A stretch of 12,937 nt of DNA from Thermodesulfobacteriaceae bacterium (GCA_012961845.1 DTYO01000270.1:1-12937), one strand, 5' to 3'; counted from the stretch's first letter, positions 1-7,531 are shown. The notes: generated by a model from the letters alone, not told the origin. Numbers and translations: made by a program.

Positions 1-112
1 CGAGATACTGTGCCTGGAATTGCCGCTCTTTGCTCGCCAACACCTGGCGCAGTAGATACGTGGCAAGAAGCACCACGAGCAGCAGCACCGGCCCCATCCC
101 GTGATCGGACAT
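1..112 (-). CDS. Possible N-terminal fragment of a small membrane protein, or junk at a chimeric contig end
   Basis: I do not recognise this. Reading leftward on the minus strand from an ATG at 112, the frame stays open to the window edge (37 codons). It gives a short polar start (MSDHGMGP), one strongly hydrophobic stretch at about residues 9-21 suited to a membrane helix, then a charged tail containing ASKERQFQ. No convincing Shine-Dalgarno sequence precedes the ATG. The frame also remains open rightward under murD, where it is codon-aligned with the murD frame, so openness alone proves little there. To the left of about 125 the plus strand shows no MurD resemblance, which makes minus-strand coding possible. 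The helix and the GxG pattern loosely recall a SEDS (FtsW/RodA) loop, but this is too weak to name. Confidence is low. Confidence 0.2.
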   Translation of the reverse strand, partial: MSDHGMGPVLLLVVLLATYLLRQVLASKERQFQAQYL

Positions 113-559
113 GAGGATCACAAGTCGGGGCTCCAGGGCTTCCAGCAGTTTGGCCAGCCCCTGGTCCTGATTGCCGGCGGGCTGGGAAAAGGCGAATCTT
201 ATCTCCCTCTGGGCAAAAAACTGCGCAGACGGAACTTGGAGGAAAACAGGCAGGTGCGCGGGCTGGTGGCCATCGGCAGGGAAGCCACGACACTGGAGAG
301 GGAACTGGGGAACATTATACCTGTAATCAGGATAAAGGGCACCAGTGACGGCAGGTCTATAATGGTCAGGGCGGTACTCGCCGCCGCCTCCATGGCAGAA
401 CCGGGTGATGCGGTTCTCCTTTCGCCGGCGTGTGCAAGTTTTGACCTGTTCAGGGACTATGCCCACCGCGGCGACAGCTTCAGAGGAGCCGTTATGGACA
501 TGATGGCAGGAAATGTTCAGGCACAGGAAGACGCATCTGCTGCGTCATACGGAAGCTGA
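101..559 (+). CDS. murD: UDP-N-acetylmuramoylalanine--D-glutamate ligase, C-terminal part only
   Basis: MurD is the cytoplasmic Mur ligase that adds D-glutamate to UDP-MurNAc-L-Ala using ATP. Only the C-terminal ligand-binding domain is present. It begins recognisably at GLQGF (about 128), continues through the strand PLVLIAGG and the following GKG, and ends with the strong MurD signature LSPACASFDLF followed by a DYAHRGDSF-like segment. The GTG at 101 is only the first in-frame start after a TAG at 53-55 and is not the true start. The conserved NDSKATN-like loop expected just before GLQGF is missing: the frame instead reads VIGHEDHKS. The resemblance therefore breaks at about 125, through a chimeric sequence end or a real rearrangement. 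The ATP-binding central domain and the N-terminal domain are absent. The gene stops 65 bp before murG with no gene between, and is presumably co-transcribed with it. The identity of the C-terminal part is secure. Confidence 0.85.
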   Translation: MIGHEDHKSGLQGFQQFGQPLVLIAGGLGKGESYLPLGKKLRRRNLEENRQVRGLVAIGREATTLERELGNIIPVIRIKGTSDGRSIMVRAVLAAASMAEPGDAVLLSPACASFDLFRDYAHRGDSFRGAVMDMMAGNVQAQEDASAASYGS

Positions 560-624
560 AGCACAGGACTTCTCCCGTACCTGCATAACCCTGTAAATGC
601 ACAAATTTCAGTGGAAACGTTTGA

Positions 625-1794
625 ATGAAACAGATCAAGACAAAAGAAGCGGCACTCAGGCTGGTCATAGCTGGTGGCGGCACCGGCGGGCACGTATTCC
701 CCGGGCTGGCGGTTGCCGAAGCCCTGGAAGAAATCAGCGGGCTGGACGTTATGTGGATAGGAACCGGACGTCCGGTGGAAAAGGACGCCATGAAGGAGAA
801 AGCCTGGCAATACAGGATTCTCAAGGTGCGCCCCATCAAGGGGGCGGGCCTGCCGGCCACCGTGCGTTCTATGGCCGGACTGCCGTTTTATACGCTCAAA
901 ACCATGATATGGCTCAGATCATTCAATCCCCATGTGGTCCTTGGAGTGGGCGGATACGTTTCCGGACCGGTACTCCTGGCGGCCAGGATGCTTGGGATTC
1001 CTGCGGCAATCCACGAACAGAACCTGATTCCCGGACTTGCCAACAGGTGGGCATCAAAATTTGCGGACTCCGTATTCGTGAGTTTCAGGCAAAGCACGAG
1101 CCATTTTCCCGGGAAACACTGCATATTCACAGGGAATCCTGTGCGCCGGACAGTCCTGCGCCCCCGGGGAAATTCCGCATGCAGTTCGGACAGGGCCAGG
1201 ATACTCATCATGGGAGGAAGCCAGGGGGCCGAAGGCCTCAACCGAATTGTCAGAGAAGCTATGGTCATTTTGCGCCAATCTGGTATTATACTGGAAGTCA
1301 TCCATCAGACAGGAAGAACGGACAGGGAACGAACAGAAAATTTTTATCGAGAGGCCGGAATACCGGTGAAAACCGTCCCGTTCATAGAGGACATGGGGCG
1401 GGCGTACGCATGGGCGGATCTGGCGGTCTGCAGGGCCGGCGCAGGTACCCTTGCAGAACTCACTGCCATGGGAAAGCCCTCCATACTCATTCCATATCCC
1501 GCGGCAACCGACAGTCATCAGGAAGCAAATGCCGGAGATCTCGCAGAGGCGGGAGCCGCCCGGTTCTTCAGGGAGGGCGAAGTGGGAGCCGTCAGGTTTG
1601 CCGAGGAGATACGTTCACTTCTGGAAGACCGGCAGGCACTATCCGACATGGCGGAGAAGGCCCGGCGGCTAGGACGGCCCGAAGCAGCACGGCTCATAGC
1701 GTCTTCCCTCCTAGATCTGGCAGGCTTGAGCACCCCTGAACCGCAACCGGAAAAACAGAAATCGAGAGGAACGCAATTACGGAGTCATGTATAA
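625..1794 (+). CDS. murG: UDP-GlcNAc:lipid I N-acetylglucosaminyltransferase (MurG)
   Basis: MurG is a GT28-family, GT-B fold enzyme on the inner face of the cytoplasmic membrane. It transfers GlcNAc from UDP-GlcNAc to lipid I, giving lipid II. The 389-residue protein is full length (the E. coli enzyme is about 355) and slightly extended at both ends. Motifs in order: the first glycine loop GGGTGGH at 17-23, the HEQN loop at 130-133, GNPVR at 170-174, the second glycine loop GGSQGAEGLN at 197-206, and the donor-binding segment CRAGAGTLAEL at 269-279. The last is followed by IPYPAATDSHQEANA, which is close to the family consensus. The ATG at 625 has only a weak GGAA upstream, but it places the first strand and glycine loop at the usual distance. 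The gene overlaps murC by 8 bp, implying coupled translation. The C-terminal tail (PEPQPEKQKSRGTQ) is low complexity and probably disordered. Confidence 0.97.
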   Translation: MKQIKTKEAALRLVIAGGGTGGHVFPGLAVAEALEEISGLDVMWIGTGRPVEKDAMKEKAWQYRILKVRPIKGAGLPATVRSMAGLPFYTLKTMIWLRSFNPHVVLGVGGYVSGPVLLAARMLGIPAAIHEQNLIPGLANRWASKFADSVFVSFRQSTSHFPGKHCIFTGNPVRRTVLRPRGNSACSSDRARILIMGGSQGAEGLNRIVREAMVILRQSGIILEVIHQTGRTDRERTENFYREAGIPVKTVPFIEDMGRAYAWADLAVCRAGAGTLAELTAMGKPSILIPYPAATDSHQEANAGDLAEAGAARFFREGEVGAVRFAEEIRSLLEDRQALSDMAEKARRLGRPEAARLIASSLLDLAGLSTPEPQPEKQKSRGTQLRSHV

Positions 1795-3181
1795 GAAACA
1801 GCATATCCATTTTATCGGCATAGGCGGAATCGGCATGAGCGGACTGGCCCAGGTCCTGCTCAACCTTGACTATACGGTCACAGGATCCGACATCAGAGAA
1901 ACCGCCATCACCAGATCACTTTCCGGACTGGGAGGACGGATCTTCAAGGGACATGCTCCTCACCACATCCAGGGTGCCGACGTGGTAGTCACATCCTCCG
2001 CGGTTCAGGATGACAATCCCGAAGTCCGTGCAGCCAGAGACGCCCAGATTCCCGTGATCCCCAGGGCGGAAATGCTGGCCGAGCTGATGAGGTTGAAAAA
2101 ATACGGAATAGCCGTTGCCGGGGCCCACGGCAAGACCAGTACGACATCCATCATATCATCCGTGCTCAATGCAGGCGGCCTGGATCCCACCATCATCATA
2201 GGCGGGCAGGTAAAGGGCCTGGGCACCAATGCCTACTGGGGTCAGGGGGAGTTCCTGCTGGCCGAAGCAGACGAGAGCGACGGCAGTTTTCTGCGCCTCA
2301 CCCCAAGCATCGCAGTGGTCACGAATATAGACAGGGAACACCTGGACCACTATCCTGATCTCCACAGCATCAGAGGGTGTTTTTTGGAATTCATAGACAA
2401 GATCCCGTTTTACGGCCTGGCCATCCTGTGCGGCGACGACCCCGTGCTGGCGGACATAATCCCGGAGATAGAAAAGCAGGTGATGACTTACGGTACAGGA
2501 CCGCATTGTGATCTACAGGCAAGAGACATAGCCTATCAGGGCCTGGGAATAGCCTACAACGCCGTATGGAAGGGCCGAGAACTGGGGCCTGTCAGGGTAT
2601 ATGCCCCAGGCCTCCATCACGTCCGCAACTCTCTGGCGGCGCTTGCCGTGGGACTGGAACTGGACATTCCGTTTTCAAGGATCCAGGAGGGACTGCAAGC
2701 GTATAAGGGCGTGGGAAGAAGATTCGAGATCCTGGGAGAGAAAGACGGCATAATCATTGTTGACGACTATGCCCATCACCCGACGGAAATAAGAGCCACC
2801 CTTTCCGCAGCCAGGGCCGCATGGCCGGAACAACGGCTGGTAGTGCTGTTTGAACCCCACAGGTATTCCAGGACCCAGGCCCTAATGGACGAGTTTTCCG
2901 AGGCATTCCTGGATGCGGATGAGCTGTGGCTCTCGGACATATATCCAGCCAGTGAAACCCCGATCATAGGAGTCACCGGCGAACGCCTTGCCAGGGAGAT
3001 CAGAAAGAAACAGGGCGGCCGGGTACACTACATGAAATCCTGTGCAGATCTCCCGAAAGCAGTGGCAGCCCGTCTGGAGCAGGGAGACGTTGTGCTGACA
3101 CTGGGGGCCGGGTCCATAGGCTCAGCAGGCCGCACTCTCCTGGAATTGCTTGACATCGAGGAGTCAGCCGTTGCTGTTTAA
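1787..3181 (+). CDS. murC: UDP-N-acetylmuramate--L-alanine ligase (MurC)
   Basis: MurC is the first Mur ligase. It joins L-alanine to UDP-MurNAc with ATP in the cytoplasm. The 464-residue protein has all three domains. The N-terminal Rossmann-like UDP-binding domain carries GIGGIGMSG at 11-19. The central ATPase domain carries the P-loop AGAHGKTSTT at 111-120, EADESDGSF at 160-168 and the magnesium-site region VTNIDREHLDHY at 178-189. The C-terminal domain carries GVGRRFE at 308-314, DDYAHHP at 326-332 and EPHRYSR at 356-362. The DYAHHP and HRYSR motifs are typical of MurC rather than MurD, MurE or MurF. The ATG at 1787 lies inside the end of murG and gives the usual short lead into the glycine loop. 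The nearest purine-rich stretch is AGAGGA about 16 bases upstream, with GGAG very close to the start. Its 3' end overlaps murB by 11 bp with the start used here. Confidence 0.97.
   Translation: MYKKQHIHFIGIGGIGMSGLAQVLLNLDYTVTGSDIRETAITRSLSGLGGRIFKGHAPHHIQGADVVVTSSAVQDDNPEVRAARDAQIPVIPRAEMLAELMRLKKYGIAVAGAHGKTSTTSIISSVLNAGGLDPTIIIGGQVKGLGTNAYWGQGEFLLAEADESDGSFLRLTPSIAVVTNIDREHLDHYPDLHSIRGCFLEFIDKIPFYGLAILCGDDPVLADIIPEIEKQVMTYGTGPHCDLQARDIAYQGLGIAYNAVWKGRELGPVRVYAPGLHHVRNSLAALAVGLELDIPFSRIQEGLQAYKGVGRRFEILGEKDGIIIVDDYAHHPTEIRATLSAARAAWPEQRLVVLFEPHRYSRTQALMDEFSEAFLDADELWLSDIYPASETPIIGVTGERLAREIRKKQGGRVHYMKSCADLPKAVAARLEQGDVVLTLGAGSIGSAGRTLLELLDIEESAVAV
3157..3163 (+). promoter_or_regulatory. 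Shine-Dalgarno sequence that fixes the murB start
   Basis: CGAGGAG lies inside the end of murC, seven bases upstream of the TTG at 3171, which is near-ideal spacing. The earlier in-frame TTG at 3150 has no comparable purine-rich sequence before it. This favours 3171 as the murB start. Confidence 0.7.
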
Positions 3182-4127
3182 TGACCTGTTGCGCATAGCA
3201 GATCTGAAGATCCTGAGCAATGTAAGGCTCTCTGCATACACTACGTTCGGAATAGGAGGGCCGGTGGAACTCCTGCTCATACCCGGCACATTGAGTGCGC
3301 TTGAGCAGACAGTTGCCTACCTGGAAGACAGGGTGCCGGACTACAAGGTTCTGGGCAGGGGAAGCAACCTCCTGATAAGCGACAGAGGCGTCAGGGTGGT
3401 GATCTCCCTGGCCTCCCTCGACCGAATAGGCGTACCGGTGAACGCGCCCGGTTCTCTCAGCGGCCCCGAAGGGGCACGTCATGGAGATTCTGCCCGGGGG
3501 CACGTCAGGACAGTGGAGGTCCAGGCCGGGTGCAGGCTCACATCGCTCCTTTCATGGGCTGTGAAGAGAGGACTTTCCGGGCTGGAAGGCATGGCGGGGA
3601 TACCCTCCAGCATAGGAGGATCGATCTGCATGAATGCCGGCACTCCCAGTGTCTGCATGGCCGACGTGGTGGAATCGGTCCAGGTCACCGGCCCTTCAGG
3701 AAGCTTCTGGCTGGACGGAAAGGAACTGGACTTCGGCTATAGGAAGTGTACCATGCCCCGCCGAAGCCTGATCACAGCCGCAAGGATAAGACTGGCAGAG
3801 GACAGCCCGGACAGAATCCGGGAGAGGATGGTCCGAGTAATCAGGTCAAGACGATCCACCCAGCCTGCAGGAAAAAAGAGTGCAGGGTGTGTCTTCAGGA
3901 ATCCTGAAGACGATTCTGCAGGCCGCCTCATAGATAGATGCGGGCTCAAGGGCACCCGTGTGGGAGACGCGGCTGTTTCCAGAAAACATGCCAATTTTAT
4001 TATCAATTGCGGCAGAGCCACGGCCTCCAATGTCGTCGAGCTCATGGAACAGATCAGCGAGACGGTTCTGACCATGGCTGGTAAAACGCTGGTGCCGGAG
4101 ATTTCGTTGTGGGGATTTGAATCATGA
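3171..4127 (+). CDS. murB: UDP-N-acetylenolpyruvoylglucosamine reductase (MurB)
   Basis: MurB is a cytoplasmic FAD enzyme that uses NADPH to reduce UDP-GlcNAc-enolpyruvate to UDP-MurNAc. The TTG start at 3171 is chosen for the GAGGAG seven bases upstream; a TTG at 3150 would add seven residues. The 318-residue protein has the FAD-binding signatures TTFGIGG at 24-30, GRGSNLLISDRG at 62-73, and the GLEGMAGIPSSIGG region at 137-150 followed by MNAGT. FGYR at 188-191 supplies the active-site arginine. KSAGCVFRNP at 236-245 has cysteine 240 where E. coli has the proton-donating serine 229. GLKG at 258-261, HANFIIN at 273-279 and the terminal Glu310 (LVPEI) complete the site. The layout resembles the shorter type II enzymes. 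A loop rich in Gly, Pro and Ser at about 88-112 looks longer than usual. The gene overlaps murC by 11 bp and ftsQ by ATGA. Confidence 0.96.
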   Translation: MLFNDLLRIADLKILSNVRLSAYTTFGIGGPVELLLIPGTLSALEQTVAYLEDRVPDYKVLGRGSNLLISDRGVRVVISLASLDRIGVPVNAPGSLSGPEGARHGDSARGHVRTVEVQAGCRLTSLLSWAVKRGLSGLEGMAGIPSSIGGSICMNAGTPSVCMADVVESVQVTGPSGSFWLDGKELDFGYRKCTMPRRSLITAARIRLAEDSPDRIRERMVRVIRSRRSTQPAGKKSAGCVFRNPEDDSAGRLIDRCGLKGTRVGDAAVSRKHANFIINCGRATASNVVELMEQISETVLTMAGKTLVPEISLWGFES

Positions 4128-4975
4128 GGATCAGAAGGCCTGCCGATACTAACCGCCGGCCCGGTGCCGGACCGCATCAGGGCAGTTCACCAGGCGGCCC
4201 CGGACGCATGGTATACAGGCTGGCGGTCCTGCTCACCGCTGCAGCCCTGGTGGCGGGACTGGCGGGCATCTGCATCCTGGCCGTCTGGAAAAGCATATGC
4301 CGGTGTGAGATGTTCAGGATTTCCAGGATCACCATTGAAGGATGCAGCCATATCTCAAAAGAAGAGGTCATGAGGCTCAGCCAGGTCACCTCCAGGAGCA
4401 ACACTCTTTCGCTGGACCCGGACCGTATCGCCGCTTCCATAGAGCAGCACCAGTGGGTTGAATCGGTTGCCGTCCGGAGGAAGCTGCCCGACCACCTGAT
4501 CATCTCGATAAAGGAATACCGGCCTGCGGCCCTGCTCAATGCAGGCAGGCTGTACATGGTGGACAAGAACGGGCATATATTCAAGAAGCTGACCCCGGAA
4601 GAAAACCTGGATCTTCCCATAATCACCGGAGTCAAACTCGACTTTCAGGAAGACGGTCGGTCTGTATCCTGCTCCGGGTCTGCCGCAGCACATATCCTCA
4701 GGGCACTTGAGCTGATAGATATGGCGGGCCGGGGAACCAGGATGCTGGGATCCAACAACATTAGCGAAATCAACATCTCGGAAGACGGACGACTGACTCT
4801 GTACACCGCAGACAAGGGGATTCCATTCTGTTTCGGGCCACAGAAACTCAGGACACAGTTTGTCAGGGCGGAAAAGATCCTCTATCAGCTCTATCGCTCG
4901 GGAAAGTATGACAAAGTCGTCAGAGTCGATCTGGCGTATACTGAAGACACAGCCATGGCCAGTTTGAAAAATTAG
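4124..4975 (+). CDS. ftsQ: Cell division protein FtsQ
   Basis: FtsQ is a bitopic inner-membrane divisome protein. It bridges the cytoplasmic ring and the periplasmic division proteins, with FtsB and FtsL as usual partners. The 283-residue protein has a basic, Gly/Pro-rich cytoplasmic tail (1-29), one membrane helix at about 32-54, then a POTRA domain at about 65-133 (FRISRITIEGCSHISKEE through SVAVRRKLPDHLIISIKEYRP). A beta domain follows, beginning near YMVDKNGHIF. The sequence is diverged, as is usual for FtsQ, but POTRA pattern, topology and position between murB and ftsA agree. The ATG overlaps the murB stop as ATGA, so it is probably translated by coupling; only a weak GGGGAT precedes it. 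A second in-frame ATG at 4208 (Met29) would remove most of the cytoplasmic tail and is less likely. No ddl gene lies between murB and ftsQ, where many species have one. Confidence 0.92.
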   Translation: MRIRRPADTNRRPGAGPHQGSSPGGPGRMVYRLAVLLTAAALVAGLAGICILAVWKSICRCEMFRISRITIEGCSHISKEEVMRLSQVTSRSNTLSLDPDRIAASIEQHQWVESVAVRRKLPDHLIISIKEYRPAALLNAGRLYMVDKNGHIFKKLTPEENLDLPIITGVKLDFQEDGRSVSCSGSAAAHILRALELIDMAGRGTRMLGSNNISEINISEDGRLTLYTADKGIPFCFGPQKLRTQFVRAEKILYQLYRSGKYDKVVRVDLAYTEDTAMASLKN

Positions 4976-4979
4976 GAGG
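4974..4979 (+). promoter_or_regulatory. Strong Shine-Dalgarno sequence of ftsA
   Basis: A perfect AGGAGG overlaps the ftsQ stop codon and sits four bases before the ftsA ATG. It is the strongest ribosome binding site seen in the left block, apart from its slightly short spacing. Confidence 0.75.
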
Positions 4980-4983
4980 ATAG

Positions 4984-6207
4984 ATGGTCGAAGGACCCCG
5001 TGACATAGTCGTCGGGCTGGATATAGGCACCACCAAAATATGTGCCGTTGTAGGCGAAGTCCTGGAAGATGAAATAGAAATCGTCGGTGTAGGCACCCAT
5101 CCGTCCGTAGGCCTAAGAAAAGGCGTGGTGGTCAACATAGACAGCACGGTCAACTCCATCAGGAAGGCGGTGGAGGAGGCGGAACTGATGGCGGGCCACG
5201 AGATCAGCGCCGTGACCATAGGGATCGCCGGAAGTCACATCAAGGGCTTCAACAGCCACGGAGTCATTGCCGTCAAGAGCCAGGAGATATCGGAAGAAGA
5301 TATCGACAGGGTAATCGACGCAGCCAAGGCGGTGGCCATCCCTCTCGACCGGGAGGTGATTCACATCCTGCCCCAGGAGTATATTGTGGACGAGCAGGAC
5401 GGAATCCTCGACCCGGTAGGAATGACAGGTGTGCGGCTGGAGACAAAGGTGCACATCGTCACAGGGGCGGTAACCGCGGCACAGAACCTGATCAAATGCG
5501 CCAACAGGGCAAATCTCGACGTGCTGGACATGGCGCTCCAGCCCCTGGCATCCGGTGATGCAGTCCTGACTCAGGAGGAAAAGGACCTGGGGGTCGCCCT
5601 GGTGGACTTCGGCGGCGGCACCACTGACCTGGCTCTTTTCACGGAAAGCGCCATCAGACATACCGCTGTGCTGGGCCTTGGAGGAAACAATCTGACCAAT
5701 GACATCGCCGTAGGTCTCAGGACACCAATGAAAGAGGCAGAAAAAATCAAGGTCCGCCACGGCAGCTGCCTGGGGGCGCTAGTCCGCAAGGACGAAATGA
5801 TAGAGGTGCCAAGTGTGGGAGGACGCAAGCCCCGGCAGTTGTCCAGACAGATACTCTCCGAGATCATCGAGCCCAGGGTAGAGGAGATTCTCACCCTCAT
5901 AGATCAGGAGATAGAGCGGACTGAACTCAAAGACCTGCTGGGTTCGGGTCTGGTGATAACAGGTGGCTCTGCTGCTCTTCCCGGCATAGCCGAGATGGCC
6001 GACCAGATATTTCAACTGCCCACCAGGATAGGTCATCCCAGGCGCATATCAGGCCTGGTGGACGTAGTCAACGGCCCCATGTTCGCAACTGCAGTGGGGC
6101 TCGTGCTCTACGGGGCCGAGCATCAGACCAGAAGGACTTTCAGCAGAACTGAAGGCAGCATAATCAACCGCGTAACAAACTGCATGAAATCATGGTTCAG
6201 ATTTTAA
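4984..6207 (+). CDS. ftsA: Cell division protein FtsA, actin-like membrane anchor of FtsZ
   Basis: FtsA is a cytoplasmic actin-fold ATPase that tethers FtsZ filaments to the membrane and recruits later division proteins. The 407-residue protein has the phosphate-1 motif GLDIGTTKI at 11-19 and the FtsA-specific 1C subdomain from about 85 to 160 (SHIKGFNSHG, then the segment around ILPQEYIVDEQDGILDP). The phosphate-2 motif VDFGGGTTDLA is at 207-217, and the adenosine motif is GLVITGGSAALPG near residue 322. The last 16 residues (SIINRVTNCMKSWFRF) form a basic amphipathic segment with bulky aromatics, which fits the family's membrane-targeting helix. The ATG at 4984 is supported by the AGGAGG just upstream. 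The gene lies 8 bp after ftsQ and 36 bp before ftsZ, the order found in many dcw clusters. No defect is visible. Confidence 0.97.
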   Translation: MVEGPRDIVVGLDIGTTKICAVVGEVLEDEIEIVGVGTHPSVGLRKGVVVNIDSTVNSIRKAVEEAELMAGHEISAVTIGIAGSHIKGFNSHGVIAVKSQEISEEDIDRVIDAAKAVAIPLDREVIHILPQEYIVDEQDGILDPVGMTGVRLETKVHIVTGAVTAAQNLIKCANRANLDVLDMALQPLASGDAVLTQEEKDLGVALVDFGGGTTDLALFTESAIRHTAVLGLGGNNLTNDIAVGLRTPMKEAEKIKVRHGSCLGALVRKDEMIEVPSVGGRKPRQLSRQILSEIIEPRVEEILTLIDQEIERTELKDLLGSGLVITGGSAALPGIAEMADQIFQLPTRIGHPRRISGLVDVVNGPMFATAVGLVLYGAEHQTRRTFSRTEGSIINRVTNCMKSWFRF

Positions 6208-6230
6208 CATCAAACCCGGTCCGGGGCCAG

Positions 6231-6236
6231 AAGGAG
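6231..6236 (+). promoter_or_regulatory. Shine-Dalgarno sequence of ftsZ
   Basis: AAGGAG followed by seven bases and the ATG at 6244. The site lies in the 36-bp ftsA-ftsZ gap and confirms the ftsZ start. Confidence 0.75.
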
Positions 6237-6243
6237 AAAAGAC

Positions 6244-7431
6244 ATGCCGTTTGAGTTTATAGATTCGGAACTAACTGCTAACATCAAGGTCATAGGGATA
6301 GGCGGCGGCGGCGGCAATGCCATCAACAACATGATTACAGCAGATCTCCAGGGAGTCGACTTCATAGTGGCCAATACGGATTCACAGGCCCTGGAGATGT
6401 CGAAGGCAGGGGAAAAAATTCAGCTTGGCAAGGGACTCACCAAAGGGCTCGGCGCAGGTGCCAAACCTAAAATCGGCAGGGAGGCTGCCGAGGAAAGCGA
6501 AGACGATATCCGGGTTGCACTTCAGGGCAGCGACATGGTCTTCATCACCGCCGGAATGGGGGGCGGCACAGGAACCGGAGCTGCTCCCGTCATAGCAGAA
6601 ATCAGCAAGGAGCTCGGCGCGCTCACCGTGGGAGTGGTCACAAGGCCCTTTATGTTCGAAGGAAAGAAGAGGATGGTCCAGGCAGAAGAAGGAATAAAGC
6701 GCCTGAGAAAGGTGGTAGACACCATCATCACCATTCCCAATGACCGTCTCAGGAGCCTTGCACAGCCCAACACGCCTATTCTCGACATGTTCCGCAAGGC
6801 GGATGAGGTCCTGTACTACGCCGTCAGGGGCATCTCGGACCTCATAGTGGTGCAGGGCTACATTAACGTGGACTTTGCAGATGTCAGGACGGTCATGTCG
6901 GAAATGGGCATGGCCCTCATGGGCACGGGCACAGCCAAGGGCGACAGGAGGGCCCTGGAGGCAGTGCAGATGGCCATTGCCAATCCACTTCTGGAAGACA
7001 TCTCCATCAGCGGAGCCAGGGGCATCCTGATGAACATCACGGCCAGCAGCTCCACCCTGAGCATGGAAGAGGTGGACCAGGCCTCCTCGCTCATCCATTC
7101 AGAGGCCCACGAAGAAGCAAACATAATATGGGGCACCGTCTTTGACGAGAATCTGGGTGACGAAATCAGGGTAACCGTTATAGCCACCGGAATAGGATCA
7201 GAGGCGCAGGTGCAGGAGACACCGGTTGTCACTCCCATAGAGGTGGCACGGACCAAGGCCGACTCCAAGAAGGCAGCGGAAGAACTGCCGTTCACGCAGC
7301 TCAAGGAACAAATCCAGAAAAATGCGGGCAGGACGGCTCTGAAGGGAAAGGTGAAAAAATTCCAAGGCCTTGGGGAGCTGGACGAGGATGTTCTGGAGAT
7401 CCCAGCCTTTCTCCGCAAGAAAGCCGATTAG
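6244..7431 (+). CDS. ftsZ: Cell division protein FtsZ, tubulin-like GTPase
   Basis: FtsZ polymerises with GTP into the cytokinetic ring at midcell. The 395-residue protein has the nucleotide-binding start IKVIGIGGGGGNAINNM at 14-30, NTDSQAL at 44-50, the tubulin signature GMGGGTGTG at 104-112, PNDRL at 165-169, and the catalytic T7 synergy loop NVDFAD at 208-213. A linker follows from about 325 (rich in Lys, Ala, Glu and Thr). The C-terminal conserved peptide is LEIPAFLRKKAD (384-395), which binds FtsA and other partners in this family. Length is typical. The start is supported by AAGGAG at seven bases. As last gene of the plus-strand block it is followed by a 134-bp convergent gap containing only weak hairpins. 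All GTPase motifs are intact. Confidence 0.99.
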   Translation: MPFEFIDSELTANIKVIGIGGGGGNAINNMITADLQGVDFIVANTDSQALEMSKAGEKIQLGKGLTKGLGAGAKPKIGREAAEESEDDIRVALQGSDMVFITAGMGGGTGTGAAPVIAEISKELGALTVGVVTRPFMFEGKKRMVQAEEGIKRLRKVVDTIITIPNDRLRSLAQPNTPILDMFRKADEVLYYAVRGISDLIVVQGYINVDFADVRTVMSEMGMALMGTGTAKGDRRALEAVQMAIANPLLEDISISGARGILMNITASSSTLSMEEVDQASSLIHSEAHEEANIIWGTVFDENLGDEIRVTVIATGIGSEAQVQETPVVTPIEVARTKADSKKAAEELPFTQLKEQIQKNAGRTALKGKVKKFQGLGELDEDVLEIPAFLRKKAD

Positions 7432-7432
7432 C

Positions 7433-7448
7433 CCGGATTATCCGGTTT
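7433..7448 (+). terminator. Weak hairpin directly after ftsZ
   Basis: CCGGA and TCCGG form a five-base stem with a three-base loop, followed by only three T residues. It begins two bases after the ftsZ stop. The short stem and short T tract make it a weak terminator at best, so the plus-strand transcript may run into the convergent region. Confidence 0.25.
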
Positions 7449-7531
7449 GCGAATCTGCCGAAGATGTAAAGGGAGGGGGACACAGACGTACTCCGGTACT
7501 TCAAACCCCTGACTATGCGACAGATTTGGTA

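Noticed and set aside
492..860. Minus-strand open frames under murD and murG
   Set aside because: No family resemblance, no ribosome binding site, and they lie over strongly supported plus-strand genes. Long empty frames opposite genes are expected at this base composition.
597..1739. Long plus-strand frame (380 codons) overlapping murG almost completely
   Set aside because: Its translation is rich in Arg, Gly, Ser and His with no domain, while the other frame has every MurG motif. It is an out-of-frame shadow.
3762..3764. Cys193 of MurB (after FGYRK) as loss of the catalytic serine
   Set aside because: The catalytic serine of E. coli MurB lies in the later AGS segment. The important residue at this site is the arginine of FGYR, which is present.
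5113..5760. Minus-strand frame of 215 codons inside ftsA
   Set aside because: The FtsA motifs on the plus strand are continuous through the region, and the minus-strand translation is His/Asp-rich and without recognisable features.
6382..7098. Minus-strand frame of 238 codons inside ftsZ
   Set aside because: It is the mirror of the highly conserved FtsZ core, with His- and Cys-rich low-quality sequence and no initiation site.
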